Notes: generated by a model not told the origin, from the sequence alone. Positions 1 through 9,369 are shown, numbered from the stretch's first letter. The stretch is DNA of 64,000 bases from Pseudomonas yamanorum (GCF_900105735.1 NZ_LT629793.1:6510001-6574000), one strand, 5' to 3'. A program made the numbers and translations.

Positions 1-65
1 GGCCCCAAAATCTTGGGAGCGCTACGCACTGGAGCGCCAGCCTGGTCCAGCGGGAGCAAGTGTTT

Positions 66-1121
66 TTAGATAACCGGCGGCCAGCGCAGGTCTAGAGCGT
101 CTTCGTCGGTATAGCGCGGGAAACGCTCCGCGATCATCTCGTGGGGCACCCCCAGCGGTATCGTGCTGGCAACGTCCAGGCGGGCCACTTGCTCAGCCGA
201 GAGTTGCACACTCAAAGCGCCCAGGGTGCCATCCAGCTGTTCGCGGGTGCGCGGGCCCAGAATCGGAATCAGCGCGGTGGTGGAGCGACGGGCTTTTTCC
301 CGCAGCCAGGCGATGGCAATGTGCGTCGGCGTGGCGTCCAGTTCACCAGCGACGGCCAGCAAGGTGTCGAGCACTGCCGTTTCCCGAGCACTTTTTTCCG
401 CGTGAACCAGAATCCCCAGCTTGCTGGCGCGAGTATCCTCCTGGCTGTTGCGATATTTTCCAGTGAGAAAACCACCCCCCAGCGGTGACCACAACGTGGC
501 GGCCAGACCCAGGGCTTCAGCCATGGGCAGCAGCTCACGGTCGGCGGTGCGCTCGGCCAGGCTGTATTCGGTCTGGATCGCTACCAGCGGCGCAAAGCCG
601 CGCACTTCGGCGAGCAGGTCGGCGCGGGCAATGCGCCAGGCAGGGAAGTTGGACAGCCCGGCGTAGTGGATCTTGCCGGCGCGCACCAGGTCATCAAACC
701 CCCGCAGGATCTCTTCCATCGGCGTGACGTTGTCGCTGATATGCGCCCAGAACAGGTCGATGTGATCGGTGTTCAGGCGTTTCAGGCTTTCTTCGACGGC
801 GCGCACCATGTTCTTGCGGTTATTGCCGAGCTTGAGGGTGCCTTCGTCCTGAGGCTGGGTGCGCAAGGTGTACTTGCTGGCGATCACCAGGCGGTCGCGT
901 TCCGACGCAATGAACTCGCCGAGCAGCACTTCCGATTGGCCGAACTGGTAGCCGTTGGCGGTATCGAGGAAATTACCGCCGGCCTCAAGGTAGCCGTCGT
1001 AAATCCGCTTGGATTCTTCACGCTCGGCGCCGTGGCCCCAGCCTGTACCGAAGTTGGCGGTACCCAGGGCCAGCTCTGAAACCCGCAGGCCGCTGCGACG
1101 GCCAAAGACTTTATTGCGCAT
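66..1121 (-). CDS. Aldo/keto reductase
   Basis: A 351-residue NAD(P)H-dependent oxidoreductase of the aldo/keto reductase TIM-barrel superfamily, probably cytosolic and acting on small aldehydes or ketones; the substrate cannot be read from sequence. The catalytic tetrad is visible: Asp53 and Tyr58 in FLDTANGY, Lys83 in IASKY, His127 in LFWAHI. The length is normal for the family. The open frame extends further upstream, but the ATG at 1121 is chosen because AGGAG lies 7 bases before it and homology begins there. The gene is divergent from a YafY-type regulator at 1297, with 175 bases between them, so that regulator is a reasonable candidate to control it. Family assignment is firm, substrate unknown. 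Confidence 0.93.
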   Translation of the reverse strand: MRNKVFGRRSGLRVSELALGTANFGTGWGHGAEREESKRIYDGYLEAGGNFLDTANGYQFGQSEVLLGEFIASERDRLVIASKYTLRTQPQDEGTLKLGNNRKNMVRAVEESLKRLNTDHIDLFWAHISDNVTPMEEILRGFDDLVRAGKIHYAGLSNFPAWRIARADLLAEVRGFAPLVAIQTEYSLAERTADRELLPMAEALGLAATLWSPLGGGFLTGKYRNSQEDTRASKLGILVHAEKSARETAVLDTLLAVAGELDATPTHIAIAWLREKARRSTTALIPILGPRTREQLDGTLGALSVQLSAEQVARLDVASTIPLGVPHEMIAERFPRYTDEDALDLRWPPVI

Positions 1122-1296
1122 ACGAGAACTCCTGACGCTGTGGTTTGATTTAAATGTTTTGCAACATCTATTTAATATGATGTGAGTCATATTTTTCGTC
1201 AAGCGGCTTTTTTTGCCGTTGAAGGGCAGGGCGTCTGCTCCTGACACTTTCTGACAGAGGCCTCTGCTAAGCTTCGCCACCTTCCTTTTTTCGAGC

Positions 1297-2022
1297 GTGA
1301 TCAACGTGTCGCGTACCAGTCGTCTGCTGACCTTGTTGCAAGTCCTGCGGGGCAAGAAGCGCCCCGTGACGGCCGCCGTGCTGGCGGCGGAATTGGAGAT
1401 TTCCGAACGTACGCTGTACCGCGACATCGCCGAGCTGACGGCGTTGGGCGCGCCGATCTATGGCGAGGCGGGCGTGGGTTATGTGCTGCGTGCGGGTCTG
1501 TTCCTGCCGCCGCTGATGCTCAACGCCGACGAGACCGAAGCCATCGTGCTGGGCTTGCGGTATGTCGATCAGCGCGGTGATGACGTACTGAGCCAGGCGG
1601 CGGCGAATGCCCTGGCGAAGATTGCTGACGTGCTTGATCCTGCGGCCCAGGAAGCGTTGCGCAATCCCACCTTGCTGCCGGGCCCGCCAGGGTTCGGCTA
1701 CCCGGAAAACCGCGTGCCGTTGAATGTGTTTCGCGAGGCCATTCGCGGCCAGGCCAAGCTGCACATCGATTACGCCGATGCCAGCCAGACCGCCAGCCAG
1801 CGCCTGATCTGGCCCCTTGCCCTGGGCTTTCTCAACGAAGTGCGGGTGATCGTCGCGTGGTGCGAATTGCGTGGGGCCTATCGCACCTTCCGTACCGACC
1901 GCGTGGCCGCCGCCAGCCTTCACGGCGAGCGTTATCCGGGGCGGCGCAGCGACTGGCTACGGGGCTGGCGCAAGCTGATGGAACAGAACGAATCCGGGCC
2001 GTTCACTCCTGACAAGAACTGA
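1297..2022 (+). CDS. YafY/WYL-domain transcriptional regulator
   Basis: A DNA-binding regulator of about 240 residues. The N-terminal helix-turn-helix (about residues 5-60, with the motif ISERTLYRDIAEL) is of the HTH_11/DeoR-like kind found in YafY proteins. The C-terminal half is a WYL-type ligand or nucleic-acid sensing domain, about residues 140-215. The start is uncertain: GTG at 1297 and GTG at 1306 are both in frame, neither with a good Shine-Dalgarno, and the second would give the family-typical beginning MSRTSRLL. It is divergent from the aldo/keto reductase, and a SnoaL-like protein follows 52 bases downstream, so local control of these is plausible but inferred. Confidence 0.87.
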   Translation: MINVSRTSRLLTLLQVLRGKKRPVTAAVLAAELEISERTLYRDIAELTALGAPIYGEAGVGYVLRAGLFLPPLMLNADETEAIVLGLRYVDQRGDDVLSQAAANALAKIADVLDPAAQEALRNPTLLPGPPGFGYPENRVPLNVFREAIRGQAKLHIDYADASQTASQRLIWPLALGFLNEVRVIVAWCELRGAYRTFRTDRVAAASLHGERYPGRRSDWLRGWRKLMEQNESGPFTPDKN

Positions 2023-2074
2023 CACAACGCTGCTTTAGCATGGCTCCATAAATCACTAACAAGGAGCTGTCACC

Positions 2075-2416
2075 ATGTCCCAACCCACCCCCGAGCTGGC
2101 CCCGGCGATTGCGACCTACATTGCCGCTGCGAATGCCGGCGACACATCCTTGGTCGCCGACTGTTTTGCCGAAGATGCCAACGTGTTCGATGAAGGCGAG
2201 CACCAGGTCGGTACCGCCGCCATTGCGCGTTGGATGGAAGACACCGGGCGCCGCTACCAGCCCAAGGTCCAGGTGCTGAATGTGCAGCACCGCACCGGCA
2301 AGGTGCTGGTCAGCAACCTGATCACCGGCAGCTTTCCCGGCAGCCCACTGGAGCTGCGCTATACCTTCCGCCTCAACGAGCAAGGCAAGATTTCCCGATT
2401 GGATATTTCCCTGTAG
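2075..2416 (+). CDS. SnoaL-like / NTF2-fold protein
   Basis: A 113-residue protein with the hallmarks of the SnoaL-like branch of the NTF2 fold: an N-terminal helix carrying AIATYIAAANAGD, the pattern FAEDANVFDEG, and a C-terminal sheet ending YTFRLNEQGKISRLDI. Members include small isomerases, hydrolases and ligand-binding proteins; no specific activity can be assigned here. The start is well supported by AAGGAG 8 bases upstream of the ATG. It lies between the YafY-type regulator and zapE, with only 22 bases to zapE, and could be cotranscribed with either. Confidence 0.85.
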   Translation: MSQPTPELAPAIATYIAAANAGDTSLVADCFAEDANVFDEGEHQVGTAAIARWMEDTGRRYQPKVQVLNVQHRTGKVLVSNLITGSFPGSPLELRYTFRLNEQGKISRLDISL

Positions 2417-2438
2417 CCGTCATGGCATACTGCCGAGC

Positions 2439-3566
2439 ATGACTTTCGACTCGCCACTCGCCGCCTACCAGCACGCCATCACCGAACAGGGTTTCGTCCC
2501 CGACGACGCCCAGCGTGAGGCGGTGCAAGCCCTGCAAGACTGCCATCAGGCCCTGCATCACGGGCATGGGCCTATCACCGGGGTGTACCTGTGGGGCCCG
2601 GTCGGTCGGGGTAAGACCTGGCTGATGGACCAGTTCTACCAAAGCCTGCGAGTTCCAGCGCGGCGCCAGCATTTTCATCACTTCATGGGCTGGGTGCACC
2701 AGCGCTCGTTCCAACTGACGGGCACCCACGACCCCTTGCAGGCCCTGGCCCGTGAACTGAGCCGGGAAGTGCGGGTGCTGTGTTTTGATGAGCTGTTCGT
2801 CAATGACATTGGTGACGCGATCATTCTCGGCCGGCTGTTTCAAGTGATGTTCGAGGAAGGCGTGGTGATGGTCTGCACGTCCAACCAGCCACCGGACCAG
2901 CTGTACGCCGATGGCTTCAATCGCGATCGTTTCCTGCCGGGAATCGAGGCCATCAAACGGCATATGCGGGTGGTGGCAGTGGATGGCGGGGAAGATCATC
3001 GCCTGCATCCAGGGACCGCGCTGCAGCGTTATTGGGTGGATCAGCCTGGGGCGTTGGCCGAGGTGTTTCGCCAGTTGAGCCATGGGCAGGCGGTGAGCAG
3101 CGCGCCGGTTGCGGTCGGCTACCGCTCCATCGTGGCGGTGCAGTCCAGTGAGACGGTGCTGTGGTGTCGTTATGCCGATCTATGCGAACAGCCGTTGGCC
3201 GCCATGGATTTCATGCTGCTGTGTGATCGGTTCAAGGCCATTTTGCTCGGCGAGGTGCCGAATCTAAGCGCACAAAAGCGTCCGGGACGAATCGCCCGTG
3301 GCACCGAAGACGCTGCCGAACGGGTGGACGCCGGTGATCGGGAGCTGCCGGAACTGTCGGTGCATGACGACAGCGTCCGGCGGTTCATCGCCCTGGTGGA
3401 CGAGTGCTACGACCGCAAGGTGCCGCTGTATATCGAGGCCAAGGTACCCTTGGAAAGCCTCTATACCGAGGGCTACCTGGAGTTTCCATTTCGCCGCACT
3501 CTGAGCCGCCTGCAGGAGATGCAGCTGGCGCGGTTTGGCGAGCCTGGCGCGCTTTCACGCGGGTAA
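2439..3566 (+). CDS. zapE: Cell division protein ZapE (AFG1-like ATPase)
   Basis: A 375-residue AFG1/ZapE-family P-loop ATPase. In E. coli ZapE binds FtsZ at the constricting ring and destabilises FtsZ bundles. Walker A is GPVGRGKT at residues 53-60 and a Walker B-like stretch (VLCFDELFVNDIGDA) follows about 55 residues later. A sensor-type Thr-Ser-Asn (CTSNQPP) and the family C-terminal motif around FPFRRTLSRL are present. Length matches the family. It starts 22 bases after the SnoaL-like gene. Its usual Pseudomonas neighbours (rplM, rpsI, petABC) are not here, so this may be a second ZapE-like paralogue; that cannot be tested in this window. Confidence 0.88.
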   Translation: MTFDSPLAAYQHAITEQGFVPDDAQREAVQALQDCHQALHHGHGPITGVYLWGPVGRGKTWLMDQFYQSLRVPARRQHFHHFMGWVHQRSFQLTGTHDPLQALARELSREVRVLCFDELFVNDIGDAIILGRLFQVMFEEGVVMVCTSNQPPDQLYADGFNRDRFLPGIEAIKRHMRVVAVDGGEDHRLHPGTALQRYWVDQPGALAEVFRQLSHGQAVSSAPVAVGYRSIVAVQSSETVLWCRYADLCEQPLAAMDFMLLCDRFKAILLGEVPNLSAQKRPGRIARGTEDAAERVDAGDRELPELSVHDDSVRRFIALVDECYDRKVPLYIEAKVPLESLYTEGYLEFPFRRTLSRLQEMQLARFGEPGALSRG

Positions 3567-3663
3567 ATGTAGTTAATCTCCTTCATCTAATGCCTGCTCC
3601 ATGCTTACAATCGAGCCCTTTTATGGGGACCGAGTCCCTGTTGCACCGTTAACGAGGAAGGAA

Positions 3664-4155
3664 ATGGACACCGCAGACATCCTGGTGCTGCAAGCCAGCT
3701 ACACCAATCCGGTACACGCCGAGGCCATTGGCCTGGTGCTCAATCATTACGCCGAAGATCCCATGGGCGGTGGCCAAAGCTTGCCGGCCGACCGTTTGCA
3801 GCAACTGCCGGCGGAGTTGGCCAAGCGTGCCCATGCGTTCAGCGTGCTGGCCTTTGTCGGCGGCACGCCGGCGGGTCTGGTGAACTGCTTTGAAGGGTTT
3901 TCCACCTTTGCTTGCCGTCCGCTGGTCAACGTGCACGACGTGGTGGTGATGGATAAATTTCGCGGCCTGGGGTTGAGTCAGAAGATGCTGCAAAAGGTCG
4001 AGGAAATTGCTCGTCAGCGCGGCTGCTGCAAGATCACCCTCGAGGTGCTTGAAGGCAATGGCGTGGCGCAGTCGGCTTATCGAAAGTTTGGATTCGGCGA
4101 TGCGGTATTTGATGCAGAGCATGGCCGCATGTTGTTTTGGAGTAAACCGCTTTAA
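3664..4155 (+). CDS. GNAT family N-acetyltransferase
   Basis: A 163-residue acetyl-CoA-dependent N-acetyltransferase. The core is recognisable: beta-strand NVHDVVVMDKFRGLGLSQKM contains the acetyl-CoA-binding signature (R-G-L-G-L-S), followed by ITLEVLEGNGVAQSAYRKFGF, the usual C-terminal Asn/Tyr region. The substrate is unknown. The frame is open from 3601, but the ATG at 3664 has GAGGAAGGA directly upstream and gives the family length, so it is preferred. It stands alone after zapE and faces a minus-strand gene across a terminator. Confidence 0.88.
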   Translation: MDTADILVLQASYTNPVHAEAIGLVLNHYAEDPMGGGQSLPADRLQQLPAELAKRAHAFSVLAFVGGTPAGLVNCFEGFSTFACRPLVNVHDVVVMDKFRGLGLSQKMLQKVEEIARQRGCCKITLEVLEGNGVAQSAYRKFGFGDAVFDAEHGRMLFWSKPL

Positions 4156-4177
4156 TTAATGTTTATTTAATTAAAGG

Positions 4178-4202
4178 AAAAAAGGCGCCAGCAAGTGGCG
4201 CC
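4178..4202 (-). terminator. Intrinsic terminator of the small exported protein gene
   Basis: A 7-bp perfect stem GGCGCCA / TGGCGCC with a 5-base loop (4184-4202). On the minus strand it is followed by a run of T, seen as A's at 4178-4183. It ends transcripts coming leftward from 4253-4468. Confidence 0.7.
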
Positions 4203-4252
4203 AAATAAACCTTAGCTATCAGAGCGGAATAGCACAGGGTGTTACGGGTAAA

Positions 4253-4468
4253 TCAGGTGTTAGGGGTCGCGGTAGTTTGATCGGCAGTGGCAGGTTTTGC
4301 AGTCTTGCCGTCAGCCATTGCGGTTTGCTGGGCAGCACCGTGAGTCTGTTCCTGAACGAAGGTGAAGTTGTTGTAGAACTCCTTCGAGCGCTCTGATCCG
4401 CCTTCTGCAAAGGCGGCTACGGAAGTCATGGTCATCAGGCCGGCAAGGATAACAGTCGAAAATTTCAT
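4253..4468 (-). CDS. Small exported protein of unknown function
   Basis: A 71-residue protein not assigned to a family. Residues 1-21 form a clear Sec signal peptide with cleavage after AFA, leaving a mature peptide of about 50 residues. This begins EGGSERSKEFYNNF and ends in a Thr/Ala-rich, low-complexity tail. No cysteine or lipobox is present. It has its own downstream terminator and lies downstream of the TonB-dependent receptor on the same strand, with a 150-base gap. The Shine-Dalgarno is weak. Confidence 0.6.
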   Translation of the reverse strand: MKFSTVILAGLMTMTSVAAFAEGGSERSKEFYNNFTFVQEQTHGAAQQTAMADGKTAKPATADQTTATPNT

Positions 4469-4618
4469 GGCAGTGTCTCAGTAAGTGTGTTGGGTCCGCG
4501 CGTTGTCATCAGCGGCGGGATGGGGAGACTGTGAGCCAATGATATTAAGTAAGGGTTAACCTCGCGCTGACCGAAAGTTAACGATTTCGTTAACTTCCAC
4601 TCTTTCGCAATGATGAAT

Positions 4619-6868
4619 TCAGAGCTTCCAATCCAATGCAAGGCTGATGGAGCGCGGGTCTCCCCAATACACGCCGTTATAAAAGCCGACACGCTCGTAA
4701 TATTTTTTATCAAATAGGTTGTTGATATTAATTGATGCTGACAAGTGGTCATCGAACTCATAGCGGGACATCAGGTTGACCACGGTATAGGCCTGCTGAG
4801 TGATTCGGGCCTGCTCCCTGATCAACGTTCCACTGGAGTCCCTGCCCACGGGGCGATAGGCAAAGTCGTAGAAATCACTCTGCCAATTCACCGCGCCGCC
4901 TACTGTCAGCGCATGCCATTCGCCGGGCAGGCGATAGGCCGTGGACACCCGCAGCAGGTTCAGCGGCAGGTGGGTGTTATTGCGCTGCTTGTCGCCGTTG
5001 AGGGAGTGGGTGTAGGTGTAGCCGGCGGTCAGGTTCCAGTCGGGGCGAACCTCTCCGGAAACCTCTATCTCGAAGCCCTGCACTTTGTTGCCTTTGCCGC
5101 CCGACGCGAAGAACTGCTCGCCGGTATCTGGATCCGGTGGCGTCGAACTGTCCAGTTCCGCGACGTTGTCCTGCTTGCTCCAGAAATACGCGGCCGCCAG
5201 GTTCAGGCGTTCTTCCAGCAGGCTGCCCTTGATGCCCACTTCATAGTTGCTGCCCACCACCGGCTCCAGGTATTGCTTGCCGGCGTCACGCTGCTCTTGC
5301 GGGTTGAAGATATCGGTGTAGCTGGCGTAGACGGTGTACTCCGGGGTCAAGTCGTAGAGCAGGCCGGCGTAGGGCGTCCACATGTCGTTGTGGGTCTGGC
5401 TGGATTTTGAGGTGCCGAGGAACTGGTCGGTGTCCTGATCGTAGTTGTACGTGGTGCTCTCGATCTCCCAACTGCCATAACGGCTGCCCAATACAGCATG
5501 CAAGCGGTCAGTCAGGCTCAGGCGGGTGGCCAGGTAGCCGGCCTTTTGCCGAGTGCTGCCTTGTTCGCCCTTGAGGCCGGTATTGGCGTCGGGGAATTTG
5601 CCGATCCCGCCCATGTGTTTCCAGTCGTCGATGCTGGTGTAATTCTTCGGCACCGGACCGTCGCGCAGGTGTGGCGAAGAATCGCGCTGTTCGGACTCGC
5701 CGTAACCCACCATCAATTCGTGCTCACGACCCAGCAGGGAATAGGAGCCAGCCAGGTTCAAGTCCACCACATCCATTTTCGACGTGCCGAGCATGTGGCT
5801 GGTCCAGGCTGTCATGCCGCTGCGGTCGGCGTTGGGAAAGCCTGAGCCGCCGTAGTAAACCTTGCCGTCCGTGTCGCTTTCGCGGTGGGTGTAGGCCGCC
5901 TTCAGGTGCCAATCACCGGCCAGTCGGTGGTCGAGGGTGGCGAAGGTGGTTTCGTCTTTCAGCGGCCAGGAACTCCAATGAGCCGCGATGTTGGCGGAGC
6001 GGGGCAGCTTGGCTTTGCTGCCGTCGCTGTTCCAGTAGGGCAAGGTGCCCCACGCGGTGCCCTGCACGTGCTTGTTCTGGTAATCGAAGCCCACCGCCAG
6101 CACCGTGTCGTCGGTGAGGTCGCCTTCGAGGATGCCGTAGCCGACTTCCCGTTGCAGCGCGTAGTTGTCGCGATAGGACTGGCTGTCGCGGTAGGCAAGC
6201 ACCGTACGGCCGCGCAGGCGCCCGTCAAATGCCAGGGGGCCGCCAACGTCCAGGTAGCTGTAGTAATTGTCATGGGAGGCGCCGCTGACACCCGTCTTGG
6301 CCTGCCACTGGGCGGTCGGGCGTTTGCGTACCATGTTGACCGTGGCCGACGGATCACCGGCGCCGGTGGTCAGGCCGGTGGCGCCGCGTACCACTTCGAC
6401 CCGGTCGTAGATGATGGTGTCGGCATCGGACTTCATGCGGCCGAAGGTGTTGAGCATGCCGTCAATCTGGAAATTGGTGATGCCGTAGCCGCGTGAGGAG
6501 TAGTCCACCCGGTCGGAGTCCAGGTGCTGCACCACCACGCCGGTGGTCTGGCGCATCACTTCGGTCAGGGTGTTGAGGTTGAAGTCGTCCATCTGTTGGC
6601 GGGTGATCACCGAGACCGATTGTGGGGTTTCCTTGATGGACAGGTTCAACTTGGTGGCGGTGCTCATTGAGCCTGTGGTGTAGGCACCGGTGTGTTCGGT
6701 GTTGGCGCCAAGGCTGTCGGCGGTGATGCGGGTGCTGCCCAGTTCCAGGGCTTTGGCCGGCGCTTGCGATTCCTGGTCGGGGTCGTTTTCAGCCAGCAGG
6801 TCCGGGCTCAGCACCACGCTGAAGAGGCCCAGGGTCAAGGTCATGGAACGGGTAATAGGCGCGAACAT
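4619..6868 (-). CDS. TonB-dependent siderophore receptor
   Basis: A 749-residue outer-membrane receptor that would import a ferric siderophore using TonB/ExbBD energy. A signal peptide (residues 1-27, ending LLAE) is followed by a plug domain (about 75-190) with typical motifs such as ETPQSVSVITRQQMDD and VEVVRGATGL. A 22-stranded barrel follows, ending YWGDPRSISLALDWKL, the FhuE/FpvA-type C-terminus. The extra N-terminal STN signalling domain used by FecI/FecR systems is absent, so it should not be a sigma-regulating transducer. An upstream in-frame ATG exists, but AAGGAG precedes the ATG at 6868. A Fur-like box lies about 80 bases upstream. The ligand is unknown; a hydroxamate or pyoverdine type is possible. 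Confidence 0.93.
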   Translation of the reverse strand: MFAPITRSMTLTLGLFSVVLSPDLLAENDPDQESQAPAKALELGSTRITADSLGANTEHTGAYTTGSMSTATKLNLSIKETPQSVSVITRQQMDDFNLNTLTEVMRQTTGVVVQHLDSDRVDYSSRGYGITNFQIDGMLNTFGRMKSDADTIIYDRVEVVRGATGLTTGAGDPSATVNMVRKRPTAQWQAKTGVSGASHDNYYSYLDVGGPLAFDGRLRGRTVLAYRDSQSYRDNYALQREVGYGILEGDLTDDTVLAVGFDYQNKHVQGTAWGTLPYWNSDGSKAKLPRSANIAAHWSSWPLKDETTFATLDHRLAGDWHLKAAYTHRESDTDGKVYYGGSGFPNADRSGMTAWTSHMLGTSKMDVVDLNLAGSYSLLGREHELMVGYGESEQRDSSPHLRDGPVPKNYTSIDDWKHMGGIGKFPDANTGLKGEQGSTRQKAGYLATRLSLTDRLHAVLGSRYGSWEIESTTYNYDQDTDQFLGTSKSSQTHNDMWTPYAGLLYDLTPEYTVYASYTDIFNPQEQRDAGKQYLEPVVGSNYEVGIKGSLLEERLNLAAAYFWSKQDNVAELDSSTPPDPDTGEQFFASGGKGNKVQGFEIEVSGEVRPDWNLTAGYTYTHSLNGDKQRNNTHLPLNLLRVSTAYRLPGEWHALTVGGAVNWQSDFYDFAYRPVGRDSSGTLIREQARITQQAYTVVNLMSRYEFDDHLSASININNLFDKKYYERVGFYNGVYWGDPRSISLALDWKL

Positions 6869-6946
6869 CGCGGCGAACTCCTTGTCGTCTATGAAAAATG
6901 CCATTGGCTCAAAGACGAAAGGAGGCGGGGAACTTTAGCGATAAAC

Positions 6947-6962
6947 GAGAATAATTATTATC
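6947..6962 (-). promoter_or_regulatory. Fur-box-like element upstream of the TonB receptor
   Basis: On the minus strand the sequence GATAATAATTATTCTC resembles the Fur hexamer array (GATAAT repeats). It lies about 80 bases upstream of the receptor start, where an iron-regulated promoter is expected. It is a partial match to the 19-bp consensus; Fur binding is inferred. Confidence 0.55.
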
Positions 6963-7025
6963 TTGGCGCTGGCGGCCAAGTCGGGTTTCACCGCATTGCG
7001 CGGATGAAACCCGGAGGGATTCAAG

Positions 7026-8768
7026 CTACTTGACGACCACGTTGGCGGCGTCGGTTTGCTTGGGCTTGATCAGGCTGAAATCAATCAGCGGTTTTTGCTG
7101 GCGTGCATACGGATCGCCAATCAGCCGCGGCCGGGGCTTGAAGCTGTCGCTGACCAGGCTCTTGCTGTGGTCCAGTTCATCGAAGCTCAACCCTGCCATG
7201 TCGGCCCAGGTATGGATCAGCTGCGAGCTGGTGTAGGGACGCTGCAAGTCACCGGCAAAACTCCAGTCATGGCTTTCACGCCACTTGGGCGATGCGTAGG
7301 CCATGAACGGAATGGTGTACATCGGCGCCGTCGGCTTGCCTTCGTTGCGGCCCAGGGTGGTGTGGCCGGCCGAGTCGAACACGTCTTCACCGTGGTCGGA
7401 CAGGTACAGCAGGAAGCCGTTGGGGTCAGTCTTGGCATAGTCCTTGATCAGGCTCGACACCACGAAGTCGTTGTACAGCACTGCGTTGTCGTAGCTGTTG
7501 TAGGTCGGCAGCTGCGCGTCGCTGATCGCGTCGGGCACGCCTTGGCGGTCGGTGAACTTGTCGAAGGTCGGCGGGTAGCGGTACTGGTAGCTCATGTGGG
7601 TACCCAGCAGGTGCACCACGATGAATTTGCGCTCGGCGGTGTCGGACATCGCTTTGGCAAAAGGCTCCAGCACATCGCCGTCGTACTGGCGCGCATTCTG
7701 GTTACGGTTGTTGTTCAGGTACACCTGCTCGTCGGCCTGTTCGGAAAAGGTCGTGAGCATGGTGTTGCGCTTGGTCATGGTCTGCTGGTTGGTGATCCAG
7801 AAGGTCTTGTAGCCGGCCTGCTTCATCACGCTGACGATGGACGGCGTCTTGAGGTACAGGTCCGGGTTTTCTTCGTCGGCGAAGGTCAGCACCTGTTGCA
7901 GCGCCTCGATGGTGTACGGGCGCGGGGTGATGACGTTGTCGAACACCGCGAGTTGGTCCCGCAGCTTGTCCAGCTCCGGCGTGGTGTTGCGCGGGTAGCC
8001 ATACAGGCTCATGCGCTGGCGGTTGGTGGACTCGCCGATCACCAGCACCAGGGTCGACGGCTGGCCGGCCATGCTGTCTTTGAGGTTGGTCAAGGGCGGG
8101 ATCTTGCTGGCGCTGGTGAGCATGCCTTGCATGTTATCCAGTTGTTCGGTGTAGCGGCGGTAGGCGACGATCATCTGCCATGGCACTGCCGGCTCGATGC
8201 GGGTTTCAAAGCGGTCGATGGCCAGTTCCATGGTCTCGCTCTTGGCGATCTGCTTGACCAGCGGGTAACCGACGATGGCAATCACGATTGCGGCAGCCGC
8301 CAGCATGGCCTGGCCGCGCGGCAGGTACACCGGGCGTACGCGGGTCCACAGGAAAACGGCCATGGCGGTGTGAGCAATGAACGCCAGCACGATCCACCAG
8401 GCAAAGTATTGGGTGGCGTACTCGCCCGCTTCAGAGATGTTCGACTCGAACATGATGAAGATGACGCTTTGGGAGAATTCCTGCTGGTAGATGAAGAAAT
8501 AACCCAGGCTGGCCATGGAACAGGCCCACAGCACCACGCCAATCAAGCCTGCCACCAGGCGCGCGCGCCGCGGGAACAACAGCATCGGCGCCAGCCACAG
8601 GGCGCTCATGAAAAATGCCTGGCGGAAACCGCTGAAGCCGGAGGTGCCGGTCAGTTGGATCAGCAGTTGGGTAATGCCCGAGAAATACCAGAAGAACAGG
8701 AACATCCAGCCGAGGCCGGCCCAATCAAAACCTTTCGCAGACGTAGTGCTGCGTTTGAACATCGCCAT
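7026..8768 (-). CDS. cptA: Phosphoethanolamine transferase (CptA type)
   Basis: A 580-residue inner-membrane enzyme of the alkaline-phosphatase-like sulfatase superfamily that moves phosphoethanolamine from phosphatidylethanolamine to LPS sugar or lipid A. About five membrane helices span residues 20-170. The periplasmic catalytic domain follows, with VLVIGEST (residues 241-248, nucleophile Thr) and the metal-binding motifs HLLGTHMSY and YLSDHGEDV. The size and the sequence after GEST fit CptA (core heptose modification) better than EptA, but substrate choice is inferred. Translation could begin at an upstream TTG (8780); ATG 8768 is preferred with GGAG upstream. Modification of this kind alters cationic peptide resistance. 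Confidence 0.85.
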   Translation of the reverse strand: MAMFKRSTTSAKGFDWAGLGWMFLFFWYFSGITQLLIQLTGTSGFSGFRQAFFMSALWLAPMLLFPRRARLVAGLIGVVLWACSMASLGYFFIYQQEFSQSVIFIMFESNISEAGEYATQYFAWWIVLAFIAHTAMAVFLWTRVRPVYLPRGQAMLAAAAIVIAIVGYPLVKQIAKSETMELAIDRFETRIEPAVPWQMIVAYRRYTEQLDNMQGMLTSASKIPPLTNLKDSMAGQPSTLVLVIGESTNRQRMSLYGYPRNTTPELDKLRDQLAVFDNVITPRPYTIEALQQVLTFADEENPDLYLKTPSIVSVMKQAGYKTFWITNQQTMTKRNTMLTTFSEQADEQVYLNNNRNQNARQYDGDVLEPFAKAMSDTAERKFIVVHLLGTHMSYQYRYPPTFDKFTDRQGVPDAISDAQLPTYNSYDNAVLYNDFVVSSLIKDYAKTDPNGFLLYLSDHGEDVFDSAGHTTLGRNEGKPTAPMYTIPFMAYASPKWRESHDWSFAGDLQRPYTSSQLIHTWADMAGLSFDELDHSKSLVSDSFKPRPRLIGDPYARQQKPLIDFSLIKPKQTDAANVVVK

Positions 8769-8924
8769 CCAGCGCTCCAACCCGATAATTTTTCAGTGTC
8801 AACGCGCAGGGATGCACGTCAACAGAGGGCCAGCGCACGTGGCGCGGCCCGATTCGGCGGGAGTATCGGGATGAGGATGTGAAAACTTCGTGAGTTATTC
8901 CTGAACGGTTCGTTCAGCTCACGT

Positions 8925-9101
8925 TCAGCAAACGGCGGGCTGGGTGCCGGACGGCTGATTGAGCTGGCCCTGCAAGTGCGAGCGCAGACGCATGACTTCC
9001 TGCTGCAGTTGATCGCGCTCGTCTTTCAACTGGCGCAATTCATCGCGGCGAATGGTGACATAGAGGGTCTGGGGCGGACGGGTCATGTGTGCAGTGCTCA
9101 T
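8925..9101 (-). CDS. 58-residue coiled-coil protein, unknown function
   Basis: A short gene encoding 58 residues that begin MSTAHMTRPPQTLYVTIRRD and continue with a highly charged heptad-like helix (LRQLKDERDQLQQEVMRL), then a Gln/Pro tail ending in Cys-stop. Translation is well supported by GAGG 7 bases before the ATG, and the helix has regular leucine spacing over about 25 residues. No signal peptide or membrane segment is seen. It is a probable small cytosolic dimeric protein. It lies upstream of cptA on the same strand and divergent from gnd. Function unknown. Confidence 0.6.
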   Translation of the reverse strand: MSTAHMTRPPQTLYVTIRRDELRQLKDERDQLQQEVMRLRSHLQGQLNQPSGTQPAVC

Positions 9102-9369
9102 TGCTTACCTCGCAAATAGCCGGTGTATCGCGGTGCCAGAGCGCTTGATTCGAGGCCCTCGGCAACAGTCGGGGCAATTCTGAATTCTTTTTTAAGTGAA
9201 GGGAACTTTTTTATTTTTGATGGTCGTTGTGACTTTTAACCCACTGAAGGCTAAAGGATGGCCACTTTTTGTCATGAAACTATGCCAATCCGCTCTGGAC
9301 TAACCCTCATTAGCCTCATTGCGCTATAAACTGTGACACACATTTATTCGTAGTAAGGAGCATCAGCAC

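Noticed and set aside
1..73. Two plus-strand frames open from position 1 and ending at 69 or 73
   Set aside because: Too short to identify. Either could be the end of a gene starting before the window, but nothing supports it.
7056..8882. A 608-codon plus-strand open frame opposite cptA
   Set aside because: Its translation is Gly/Val/His-rich and without domains, while the minus strand encodes a clear phosphoethanolamine transferase. It is a shadow of high-GC coding.
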